Shown here piece by piece: positions 1-7,085 of a DNA stretch of 12,926 nt. The position numbers and the translations under genes were made by a program. Each line of letters starts with the position of its first letter. The first letter of the stretch is position 1. Source of the stretch: Balneolaceae bacterium (GTDB lineage Bacteria > Bacteroidota > Rhodothermia > Balneolales > Balneolaceae); NCBI GenBank assembly GCA_007123985.1, contig SLGA01000012.1:1-12926 (forward strand), in the 5' to 3' direction. The notes beneath the pieces are model-generated. The model searched no databases and was not told the DNA's origin. It saw nothing but the letters and a program-made list of their open reading frames with translations.

Positions 1-1
1 C

Positions 2-97
2 AAGGGAAAACTAGACCATTCTGAGGTAAAAGAAGCCGCTGAAAGAAGAAAGGATGACTTTGCAAGTCTAGTCACCGAACTCATTAAAAAGTTCTGA
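2..97 (+). CDS. C-terminal tail of an unrecognised protein (5'-truncated by the window)
   Basis: An open frame runs from the window edge to a TGA at 95-97 and encodes 31 residues that are highly charged (many Lys, Glu and Asp) and end in LIKKF. The composition suggests an amphipathic helical C-terminus. Too little is present to name a family. The stop lies 4 bp from the end of the minus-strand DUF3307 gene, so the two genes converge tail to tail. No hairpin terminator is visible between them. It could also be a chance open frame, but the tight convergent packing and coding-like composition favour a real gene end. Confidence 0.55.
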   Translation, partial: KGKLDHSEVKEAAERRKDDFASLVTELIKKF

Positions 98-101
98 ACT
101 A

Positions 102-803
102 CTACAGTATCTTTTTTACAAGAAGTGCTACAGCTATCGCGAGCAGGAAACTTAGCAGAGTTCCAACGATAATGTACTCTGTTAGCTTTCGGTCTTTTTC
201 TCTGGTTAAATCACTAAATCTGAATACAGATTTAGCCGCTATCAAAAATCCCACAACCTGCAGATATCCGGTTAAAACCGATACAAAAACTAAAACCCGT
301 TCAAGAATCCCGATGTATAAACCCGCACCGGGTAAAGAAGAGTTCTCTTTAAGTAACACTTCATCATTCCAAATACTTAGCACATTTTGCATGATGAATG
401 CTGCCGGAAAAGTTAAAAACAGTAAACCGGTAATTACCACCCAGAAATGTACGGTTACACCAGGTATAGCTAAAGGCTCCCAAAACAGATGAACAGCCCA
501 AAACAGAACAGCAATATGTGCAATCTGATCCGCTATGAACCAAAACAGTGGCCTGCTTTTTTGAAATGTTAATTTTATTCCATCTATAAGAAAATGTATA
601 ATTGCTATAAACAGTGCTGCTTTCCAAAGTGAAGTATCTAAAAATATCAGCATTATCAGAAAAAAATGAATAGCACTATGAACGGCTAAATAGGGTGATT
701 TCCATTTATTTACTGATTTGTTTACTACCCACGTTCTGGGCTGAAGGAAAAAATCTCCAATTAAATGTGCCAATAAAAGTTTAGTAAATAATTCTATTTC
801 CAA
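102..803 (-). CDS. DUF3307 family integral membrane protein
   Basis: This 233-residue polytopic membrane protein has about six or seven hydrophobic segments (roughly residues 5-21, 38-56, 60-78, 86-108, 117-140, 165-190 and 209-229). It matches the DUF3307 family by the N-terminal HLIGDFFLQ motif (13-21), His42/His46, an HFLID motif (His70, Asp74) and a DQIAH motif (Asp92, His96). The biochemical function of the family is unknown. Several His and Asp residues lie in or near membrane segments, which is reminiscent of membrane metal-dependent hydrolases such as the DUF457/YdjM group, but this is inference. The start codon overlaps the end of the upstream satD-like gene by 23 bp, so the two are very probably co-transcribed and translationally coupled. 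SatD and DUF3307 genes are, to my recollection, neighbours in other phyla too, which supports a functional pair. Confidence 0.88.
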   Translation of the reverse strand: MEIELFTKLLLAHLIGDFFLQPRTWVVNKSVNKWKSPYLAVHSAIHFFLIMLIFLDTSLWKAALFIAIIHFLIDGIKLTFQKSRPLFWFIADQIAHIAVLFWAVHLFWEPLAIPGVTVHFWVVITGLLFLTFPAAFIMQNVLSIWNDEVLLKENSSLPGAGLYIGILERVLVFVSVLTGYLQVVGFLIAAKSVFRFSDLTREKDRKLTEYIIVGTLLSFLLAIAVALLVKKIL

Positions 804-1428
804 GATTTTTCCCTGTTTTTTGAATTACTTTTTCACGAAAATACTGCTCTAGTTCTATAATTTCGTAAATAGAACCTCTTTTTATTCTATCATTTACTGT
901 AGATTGTGCCAACCCTAATCTTTCGGCTATTTCTACCTGGGTTATTCCTGATTCACTGAATAGTAATTCTGCAGTTTCTGCTGTATTACTTGTCCAGTTA
1001 TTCATGATAATGAGTGCCAGTCGCAGCATCATATTTATATCTTTGTCGAAATCTGGCCAATTTGTTTTTATAGCCATGTGTACTTTCCGGCTTTTTAACT
1101 CATCGAGTAGTTTTCCTGAAAAAACGAATGGCTCTTCGTTTGCTTCACTTACTCTTGATTCATTTTGATATGCATGCCCTATACCGATAGCAATTCTTAC
1201 ATCCAATTTTGGCTTATTAATCTTCTTTATGATGCTTTTGATCAAAATTGAAAGTCGCAAACTTTCTTCGGGTAAGGTTTTTATTTGAAAACTGTCTCCC
1301 CTGTAAATTTCCCAATCGTGTGGTGTTTTTCCTATTTTTGTGAATAGTTTTTTTAGCGGATCTAACCAGATGCTTGGTTGTTCTGCTTTTTGTGATTGTA
1401 TGATATCTCCTGTTATTGTACTGATCAT
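781..1428 (-). CDS. SatD family protein: possible sensor domain with C-terminal helix-turn-helix
   Basis: This 215-residue protein resembles the SatD family. The N-terminal part (1-125) starts with the hallmark TGDI (6-9), followed by YRGDSFQ (42-48), RIAIGIG (78-84) and FSGKLLDEL (103-111). The C-terminal part holds a helix-turn-helix at about 162-186 (ITQVEIAERLGLAQSTVNDR), of the sort seen in sigma region 4-like and MarR-like DNA-binding domains. The order of the Asp, Gly-Asp, R-x-GI-x-G and (S)G-x-L-x-x-L motifs is similar to class III nucleotide cyclases, so the N-terminal domain may be a cyclase-like nucleotide-binding fold; that is inference. It starts at ATG 1428 with no clear Shine-Dalgarno sequence. 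The gene heads a two-gene unit with the DUF3307 membrane protein, and a three-copy operator-like array lies 8 bp upstream of its start, suggesting autoregulation. It acts in the cytoplasm, probably as a DNA-binding regulator. Confidence 0.85.
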   Translation of the reverse strand: MISTITGDIIQSQKAEQPSIWLDPLKKLFTKIGKTPHDWEIYRGDSFQIKTLPEESLRLSILIKSIIKKINKPKLDVRIAIGIGHAYQNESRVSEANEEPFVFSGKLLDELKSRKVHMAIKTNWPDFDKDINMMLRLALIIMNNWTSNTAETAELLFSESGITQVEIAERLGLAQSTVNDRIKRGSIYEIIELEQYFREKVIQKTGKNLGNRIIY

Positions 1429-1435
1429 ACATTAA

Positions 1436-1513
1436 TATCGGTATTTATAACGATATTTTCAATTTATCGTTTTATATATCGATATTTTATGAATATCATT
1501 TAATAGGACGATA
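1436..1513. promoter_or_regulatory. Three-copy operator-like array, TATCG-N10-CGATA, 29-bp period
   Basis: Three 20-bp inverted repeats lie at 1436-1455, 1465-1484 and 1494-1513. Each is TATCG, ten AT-rich bases, then CGATA. The first two are perfect and the third has one change (TATCA). The start-to-start distance is exactly 29 bp both times, and the 9-bp spacers both begin TTTT. The array fills almost all of the gap between the photolyase stop (1515-1517) and the satD-like start (1428), on the promoter side of the satD-like/DUF3307 unit. The likely role is cooperative binding of a dimeric regulator, most simply the adjacent helix-turn-helix protein. The array is seen directly; the binding protein is inferred. 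Confidence 0.75.
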
Positions 1514-1514
1514 T

Positions 1515-2993
1515 TTAGAAGAGCTTTTTTTGATCTCCATATGTATCTAAATACGATTTTAGCTTCACTTTTTTCCGGGTGCTGTTACTTGTCATGAATC
1601 GTAGTTTGCCGAAAATAGGCCGCTCTTGCCAGGCTCTGTCAAATCGGCCAAAACACCAGAAAATACCAGAGTAACTGTTTGGATCTCTCCCATCTATGGC
1701 GTAACTGTTGTTTAGTTCGATCAGATATTGTAATGCTGTTTCTGGGTCAGGCGTCCATTCGATAACTTTTTTCCCCCATAGCATTCGTAGATAGTTGTGA
1801 ATGATTCCCTCTTCTCGAAGCTGTGTTTGGGCTGCATTCCATATTTCATCATGAGTGTTTGATTGGGCAAGTTGCTCGTATTCGTAAACCCATTCCCGCG
1901 GATCGTCGCGATGTTTATTTAGTGTTTTTAATGCCCAGTCAGGTAAACTTTCAAATTTATCGTAGTCATCCCGATGATGTGCATAGTGAAATCCTACTTC
2001 TCTCCAGGTAATAATTTCATCAAGAAATGAATCAATGTTAGGGTTTCCGTTGAAGAACCCACCTGTTGAACCATTGTTGTATGTGATTTTGTCTAAATCC
2101 CACCCATCAGGTTGATGATTTAGGACTGTTTTAACAATTTCGTATTCTGATATTTTTCCAAAATGAAGCCAGGGGCTCAGATTGCTTGTCTTTTTTTCAT
2201 CAGGGTCGTTTCTCTTTTCATCGTAAACTAGTAATCCATTTTTTATAAATTGCCCTAGCATTCCAAGAGCTGCCTGTCGGTCTCCATACCATTCAATCGG
2301 TTTAATGCTATGATTTATGGATAACTTTTTTATAAATGAAGAGATATTGTGTAATGCCGTTTTTGCGTCCGGAATATCTTGAAAATACTTTTCGGGTAGT
2401 TCAATGACTTCTCTGTTTTTAAGATCTTCAAGTGGATCTTTCTTTGGAGGGTTTGTTAACGCCTCAAGGAAATTCTTTTGCACTATTTTTCTGAACAGAT
2501 AGGCGCTGTATGGATCTTTTTCGGTGAGCCCAAGAGGTATAAGGCCATTGCTATCTATTGATATGTATGGAACAGACATCTCTCCTGGATAAGTGCTATT
2601 CCGCTGCCTCATAATAAATACCGGGTATTCATCTGTAATTAGTGCAGATGCCTTTTTTGCCAAATCAAAAAGAAGCTTTTTGTATTGCCCGGGTTTTTCC
2701 TCAACAAACGATATATAATTTAGATTGTGATCGTCTGCAAAGGATAGATGCTCCTTCATACCTTGCATCATAAACGTATGAGAGCGATCGCTTGCCCAGG
2801 GGTAATCACAAGAAAAACCTTCAAACACAAGCAATGGCTTACCAAGTTTATTGGCCCAGGCCACGGCATATTCAAGAGCAAAATTGTATTGAAATCTTCG
2901 GTTAATTTGCATCCAGTATAGAACATAATCCCCTTCGGAATTAGGTTCTATACTGTTTCTTTTAAAGACTCTTTTGCTGTTTATGCTTTTCAT
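1515..2993 (-). CDS. Deoxyribodipyrimidine photolyase, class II type
   Basis: This 492-residue protein is predicted to use FAD and blue light to split cyclobutane pyrimidine dimers in UV-damaged DNA. The N-terminal Rossmann-like antenna domain opens with YVLYWMQINRRFQYNFALEY (23-42), diagnostic of class II enzymes. The C-terminal FAD domain includes SPWLHFGKIS (273-282), WREVGFHYAHHRDDYDKFESLPDWA (from 330), THDEIWNAAQ (380-389), a YLRMLWGKKVIEW stretch (401-413), DGRDPNSYSGI (434-444) and ERPIFGKLRFM (457-467). Trp385, Trp406 and Trp413 reproduce the 21- and 7-residue spacing of the class II tryptophan electron-transfer chain. The length is close to the usual 450-490. The gene starts 40 bp after the typA stop on the same strand and may be read through from typA. 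No hairpin terminator follows; the operator array begins immediately downstream and lies outside the coding bases except that its final unit touches the gene's end. A cryptochrome-like role cannot be excluded, but repair is most likely. Confidence 0.93.
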   Translation of the reverse strand: MKSINSKRVFKRNSIEPNSEGDYVLYWMQINRRFQYNFALEYAVAWANKLGKPLLVFEGFSCDYPWASDRSHTFMMQGMKEHLSFADDHNLNYISFVEEKPGQYKKLLFDLAKKASALITDEYPVFIMRQRNSTYPGEMSVPYISIDSNGLIPLGLTEKDPYSAYLFRKIVQKNFLEALTNPPKKDPLEDLKNREVIELPEKYFQDIPDAKTALHNISSFIKKLSINHSIKPIEWYGDRQAALGMLGQFIKNGLLVYDEKRNDPDEKKTSNLSPWLHFGKISEYEIVKTVLNHQPDGWDLDKITYNNGSTGGFFNGNPNIDSFLDEIITWREVGFHYAHHRDDYDKFESLPDWALKTLNKHRDDPREWVYEYEQLAQSNTHDEIWNAAQTQLREEGIIHNYLRMLWGKKVIEWTPDPETALQYLIELNNSYAIDGRDPNSYSGIFWCFGRFDRAWQERPIFGKLRFMTSNSTRKKVKLKSYLDTYGDQKKLF

Positions 2994-3033
2994 AGATTTA
3001 AAAACAGAACAGCAGGAAAATCAATTCCCGGGT

Positions 3034-4854
3034 CTAAACTAACTCTTTCTTTTTCTCAGCTCGCTTTCTGTCGTTGTGATCTAAATGAAGTTTTCTGATC
3101 CGTAGACTCTTCGGTGTTACTTCAAGAAGTTCATCTCTGTCGATAAATTCAATAGATTGCTCCAGGCTCATCTTTTTGGCCTGGGAAATTTTTACAGAAT
3201 CAGCTGTTTGTGTTGCACGATGATTAGTTAGATTCTTTTTCTTTACAACATTTATAACCATATCATCTGCACGGTTGTTTATGCCTACAACCTGGCCTGT
3301 GTACACCGGATCACCCGGTTCTACAATGAACTGGCCTCTGTCTTGCAAACCTTCAAGTGCATACGGTGTTACATCACCTTGTTCAAGAGAAATCAGAGCT
3401 CCTCTGGTCCTGCCGGCAATCTCACCGGCATACGGGCCATACTCATCAAATTGCTGGTGCATAATACCAGTGCCCCTTGTTTCAGTAAGCATTTCACCGC
3501 GAAATCCAATCAGACCTCGGGATGGTACTTTAAATTCAATACGATTGTTTTCGCCTTCCTGCACCATAGAGGTCATGATCCCTTTTCTCTTTTGAAGGTT
3601 ATCAATCACTTTATTGCTGTAATCAGTGTGCACGTCAATTACAACCTCTTCGAATGGCTCATGCAGCTTGCCGTCAATTTCACGGTAAAGCACTTCCGGC
3701 CTTGAAACTGCGAATTCAAAACCTTCACGCCGCATGGTTTCAATAAGAATTGACAGCTGAAGCTCTCCCCTTCCAGCCACACGAAAAACATCAGGATTAT
3801 CTGTTGGTTCAACTCGAATGGATACATTGGTTCGTATCTCTTTGTTTAACCTGTCTTTAATCATATTTGATGTTACATAGTCTCCCTCGCGGCCTGCAAA
3901 TGGCGAATTGTTTACCCGGAAATACATTGCCATTGTTGGTTGATCGATATCGTAGTATTCAATAGCCACAGGATCAGAAATATCAGTCAGTGTATCCCCT
4001 ATTTCAACTGCATCATATCCGGCCATTGCAAAAATATCGCCTGCTGAGGTTTTATCTACCGGCTCCCGGTTTAAACCGTTAAATGTAAAGAGTTTCGTAG
4101 CTTTACCTTTTGCTTTCTGATTTCCTTTTCTGTCAAGCAGTACAATTTCCTGGTTCGTTTTAATAGTGCCTTGCTCTACCCTTCCGATGGCAATTCGGCC
4201 AACATAATCGTTCCAGTCTACACTACTGACAAGCATTTTAAATGGCGAATCTGTAACCTGTTCGGGAGAAGGTATATGCTCGACAATCTTATCAAATAGC
4301 GGGTCAAGATTGTCGTTTTCATCATCCAATTCTGTTTTTGCGATACCATCAATAGCAACTGCATAAAGAACCGGAAAATCAAGTTGTTCATCATCGGCAT
4401 CGAGTGATACGAACAGATCAAAAATCATGTTCAGAACTTCATCAGGTCGTGCATCTTTTCGGTCAATTTTGTTGATCAAAACAATCGGTTTATAACCTAA
4501 TGCAAGTGATTTTCTGAGAACAAATTTTGTTTGTGGAAGGGGGCCTTCAGCAGCATCAACCAATAGAATTACCCCGTTCACCATTTTTAGTATACGCTCT
4601 ACCTCTCCACCAAAATCAGCGTGACCCGGTGTATCAACAATATTGATTTTTGTGCCTTTCCAGTTGATGGCTGTGTTTTTAGAACTAATGGTTATTCCCT
4701 TCTCTTTTTCGAGGTCACCGGAATCCATAACGCGGTCGGCAATTTGCTGGTTCTCTCTGAATGTACCGCTCTGCCGTAGCATCTGGTCTACCAAGGTTGT
4801 TTTTCCATGATCTACGTGAGCAATAATTGCAATATTTCGAATGTCTTGTGTCAT
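3034..4854 (-). CDS. typA: Translational GTPase TypA/BipA
   Basis: This 606-residue ribosome-binding GTPase of the EF-G/LepA superfamily supports ribosome assembly and translation under cold and other stress. The G domain shows all key motifs: the P-loop AHVDHGKT (12-19), the switch I signature EKGITI (51-56), DTPGH (74-78) and NKID (128-131). A beta-barrel domain II follows, then the EF-G-like domains III and V, and the TypA-specific C-terminal region ending in a basic tail with VTPKSLRIRK. Length and architecture are standard. It starts at ATG 4854, upstream of a 386-bp divergent intergenic region. The photolyase gene follows 40 bp downstream on the same strand without an obvious terminator. 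Nothing is unusual in the protein itself. Confidence 0.98.
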   Translation of the reverse strand: MTQDIRNIAIIAHVDHGKTTLVDQMLRQSGTFRENQQIADRVMDSGDLEKEKGITISSKNTAINWKGTKINIVDTPGHADFGGEVERILKMVNGVILLVDAAEGPLPQTKFVLRKSLALGYKPIVLINKIDRKDARPDEVLNMIFDLFVSLDADDEQLDFPVLYAVAIDGIAKTELDDENDNLDPLFDKIVEHIPSPEQVTDSPFKMLVSSVDWNDYVGRIAIGRVEQGTIKTNQEIVLLDRKGNQKAKGKATKLFTFNGLNREPVDKTSAGDIFAMAGYDAVEIGDTLTDISDPVAIEYYDIDQPTMAMYFRVNNSPFAGREGDYVTSNMIKDRLNKEIRTNVSIRVEPTDNPDVFRVAGRGELQLSILIETMRREGFEFAVSRPEVLYREIDGKLHEPFEEVVIDVHTDYSNKVIDNLQKRKGIMTSMVQEGENNRIEFKVPSRGLIGFRGEMLTETRGTGIMHQQFDEYGPYAGEIAGRTRGALISLEQGDVTPYALEGLQDRGQFIVEPGDPVYTGQVVGINNRADDMVINVVKKKNLTNHRATQTADSVKISQAKKMSLEQSIEFIDRDELLEVTPKSLRIRKLHLDHNDRKRAEKKKELV

Positions 4855-5240
4855 AAAATTGATTTATCAACTGCTATATTTCGGCAGTTTGATTTTTTTT
4901 GTAGTTACTATTCTTTGTAGTATCTGCTTAAATACCGGCACCTAATGAAACGGAAAAACAGACAGCCTTAAATATACGATTAAATTCTGTGATAACTGTG
5001 TTATTTATTCGTAAACCTTTCTGTCAATTTCGGAATTAATTAATAGCAGTGAGTTTTATCACCAATCTACTCTGTTAATAGTCGTAACAAATCTTTCTGA
5101 CTACTCTGTTGGCAAATTGGTTATATACGATATTGTCTGAAACTGATTAGATTCGCAATACATGCCCTCTTTCACCACTTACCTTGATCAGTAAAATCTC
5201 CATCCAACCCTACTTCTATTTTTGTATGTTCTTATAGAAG
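4855..5240. other. 386-bp divergent intergenic region between typA and the amidohydrolase gene
   Basis: I find no convincing gene or RNA here. The region must hold the promoters of both typA (leftward) and the rightward amidohydrolase run. A small inverted repeat, AACTGC/GCAGTT (4869-4874 and 4884-4889), is followed on the plus strand by a T-rich run (4892-4900), so it looks like a weak plus-strand terminator or a hairpin in the typA leader. The 10-mer CTACTCTGTT occurs twice (5067-5076 and 5101-5110). TATTTTTG at 5217-5224 fits the Bacteroidota -7 consensus TANNTTTG, but I see no matching -33 element. Confidence 0.5.
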
Positions 5241-6218
5241 ATGAAAACAAAGAAACTTGTGATGAAGACGATAAAAATTTCGACTGTTCAGTTTGAACAC
5301 AAAAGCAGAGATAAAATCTACAACCTAAGTGTGATCGATCAAATGAGCAGAAAAGCCTCTCAAGAGGGTGCCGATATCGTTGCTTTTCACGAATGTTGTA
5401 TTTCCGGTTACACAGTAGCTCAATCACTTTCTGAATCCGAAATGCTGGATCTTGCTGAACCCGTTCCAAATGGTGAAAGCATCCGGAAACTTATAGAAAT
5501 TGCAGATAAAAACAGCATAGCCATATTAGCCGGCCTTTTCGAAAAAGATTTAAACGGAAAATTGTACAACACATATCTCTGTGTTACCCGTAATGGAGTG
5601 GTTGCCAGTTACAGAAAAATGCACCCTTTCATCAGCAAATACATTTCATCGGGAAATCAATATGTTACGTTTGAACTGAATGGTTGGTCTTGTGGTATAC
5701 TGATCTGCTACGACAATAATATTATCGAAAATGTAAGAGCCACGAACCTTCTTGGGGCAGATATCATATTTATGCCACATGTTACCATGTGTACACCTTC
5801 AACAAGGCCGGGTGCCGGTTTCGTTGATCCCAATCTTTGGGAAAAACGGCATGAAGATCCTACATCTCTACGAATAGAGTTTGATGGATTAAAAGGAAGG
5901 CAATGGCTACTGAAATGGCTTCCTTCACGCGCTTATGACAATGCTGCTTACGTAATCTTTTCAAACCCGATAGGTATGGACTATAATCAACTGAAAAACG
6001 GTTGTTCAATGATATTAGACCCATTCGGTGATATTATTGCAGAGTGCCGAAATTTGGGTGATGATTTGGCTACAGCAACAATTACACCCAAAAAACTAAC
6101 GGATGCTGGCGGATATCGTTATAAAAAGGCAAGGCGACCCGATCTATATCGTACCGTTTTAGGTCAAGATCATAAACCGAAACAACATATTTCCTGGTTA
6201 AATAGCGAAAACGCATAA
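5241..6218 (+). CDS. Carbon-nitrogen hydrolase (nitrilase superfamily) protein
   Basis: This 325-residue cytoplasmic amidohydrolase is predicted to hydrolyse a non-peptide C-N bond (amide, carbamoyl or nitrile); the substrate is unknown. The superfamily Glu-Lys-Cys triad is visible: Glu51 in AFHECCISGY, Lys126 in YRKMHPF and Cys156 in CGILICYDN. A long segment between the Cys motif and the conserved C-terminal part (about 184-225, containing TRPGAGFVDPNLWEKR) is larger than in short family members and probably shapes the active-site mouth. The start is uncertain: ATG 5241 gives a seven-residue extension, whereas the in-frame ATG at 5262 begins MKTIKISTVQF, which aligns better with the normal family N-terminus. 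Neither has a clear Shine-Dalgarno sequence. It is the first gene of a rightward run, with an SDR gene 57 bp downstream, and the two may serve one small-molecule pathway. Confidence 0.9.
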   Translation: MKTKKLVMKTIKISTVQFEHKSRDKIYNLSVIDQMSRKASQEGADIVAFHECCISGYTVAQSLSESEMLDLAEPVPNGESIRKLIEIADKNSIAILAGLFEKDLNGKLYNTYLCVTRNGVVASYRKMHPFISKYISSGNQYVTFELNGWSCGILICYDNNIIENVRATNLLGADIIFMPHVTMCTPSTRPGAGFVDPNLWEKRHEDPTSLRIEFDGLKGRQWLLKWLPSRAYDNAAYVIFSNPIGMDYNQLKNGCSMILDPFGDIIAECRNLGDDLATATITPKKLTDAGGYRYKKARRPDLYRTVLGQDHKPKQHISWLNSENA

Positions 6219-6275
6219 GTAATATATTTAACAAGCTGAGATCCTATATTTTAAAAATCAAATATCTAAACTTTT

Positions 6276-7052
6276 ATGGACTTAAAAATAACTGGTCAGC
6301 GTTTTATCGTATGCGGAGCAAGCAGTGGTTTTGGAGAATCAATCACACGGCAACTTGTTCGTGAAGGAGCCAACGTTGTTGCCGTTGCAAGACGGGGCGA
6401 TCTTCTGAAAGACAAATTCAGCAGTTTTAAAAAAAGTGTTGAATGTATTGAAGGCAGTTTGATTTATCGGGAAACATTGGATAAAGTTGAATCTATTGCC
6501 AAAAAAAATGAAATACATGGAATTGTATTTAATGCAGGTGGCCCGCCTACTGGTACACCGTTGCAAACAAATATGGATGACTGGGATGCTGCATGGCAAT
6601 TGGTTATGCGTTGGAAAATAAACATGGCTCTGCGACTAACCCCCTATTTCGTGGAAAATGGATATGGCCGATTACTGTTTATTGAAAGTCAATCCGTAAA
6701 ACAGCCTCTTCCCGCGCTCACACTTAGTAACGCATTTCGTGCAGGTGTTACCGGCTTTGCGAAAACGCTGGCTCATGAAGTTGCAAGCAAAGGGGTAACA
6801 GTAAATGTTCTGGCTCCCGGTTCGCACGAAACACCTGCAATTGAGAGAGTAATTAAAAATAACAGTAGCATGAAGGATATCTCCTTTGATGAGGCAAAAG
6901 CTGAAATGGAAAAAAACATCCCTGTTGGCAGGATGGGTAAGGCTGAAGAGTTTGCAAGCCTAGCAACATGGCTATTATCGCCCCATAGTGGTTATGTTAC
7001 GGGGCAGACGATAAGCCATGACGGTGGCTCTGTTTCAGGATTATTTGGGTAA
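6276..7052 (+). CDS. SDR-fold protein lacking the catalytic Tyr and Lys
   Basis: This 258-residue short-chain dehydrogenase/reductase fold protein has a Rossmann nucleotide-binding motif (GASSGFG, 14-20), an NAG motif (86-88), the IES serine (Ser138), the post-active-site PG (181-182) and a C-terminal GQTISHDGG (243-251). In a classical SDR the Ser is followed 13 residues later by YxxxK. Here that place reads SNAFR, so Tyr becomes Ser151 and Lys becomes Arg155, while the flanking AGVTGFAKTLAHEVASKGVTVNVLAPG aligns without gaps. A group of SDR proteins annotated as 3-oxoacyl-ACP reductase-like shares this kind of change, so it is probably a subfamily trait and not a mutation. It may bind NAD(P)H but use different chemistry, or act as a binding protein. 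It lies 57 bp after the amidohydrolase and 33 bp before the outer-membrane protein gene. Confidence 0.9.
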   Translation: MDLKITGQRFIVCGASSGFGESITRQLVREGANVVAVARRGDLLKDKFSSFKKSVECIEGSLIYRETLDKVESIAKKNEIHGIVFNAGGPPTGTPLQTNMDDWDAAWQLVMRWKINMALRLTPYFVENGYGRLLFIESQSVKQPLPALTLSNAFRAGVTGFAKTLAHEVASKGVTVNVLAPGSHETPAIERVIKNNSSMKDISFDEAKAEMEKNIPVGRMGKAEEFASLATWLLSPHSGYVTGQTISHDGGSVSGLFG

Positions 7053-7085
7053 ATAAATTTCCTATTTAATTAGATTTCATTCTAT

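Noticed and set aside
172..492. Plus-strand open frame of about 106 codons across the DUF3307 gene
   Set aside because: It lies opposite a clear membrane-protein gene, has no recognisable domain, and its composition mirrors the reverse complement of that gene.
1436..1513. CRISPR array or replication iterons suggested by the regular 29-bp repeats
   Set aside because: Only 10 of 29 bases per unit are conserved, in two short palindromic half-sites. There are no unique 30-bp spacers between long identical repeats, and no cas, rep or dnaA gene is nearby. An operator array fits better.
5217..5224. TATTTTTG as a complete Bacteroidota-type promoter for the amidohydrolase gene
   Set aside because: The -7-like motif matches, but no TTG-type -33 element is present at the expected distance, so it was kept only as a note in the intergenic entry.
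5188..5469. Minus-strand open frame of 93 codons at the start of the amidohydrolase gene
   Set aside because: It mostly overlaps, in antisense, the well-supported amidohydrolase reading frame including the Glu51 region, and shows no family features.
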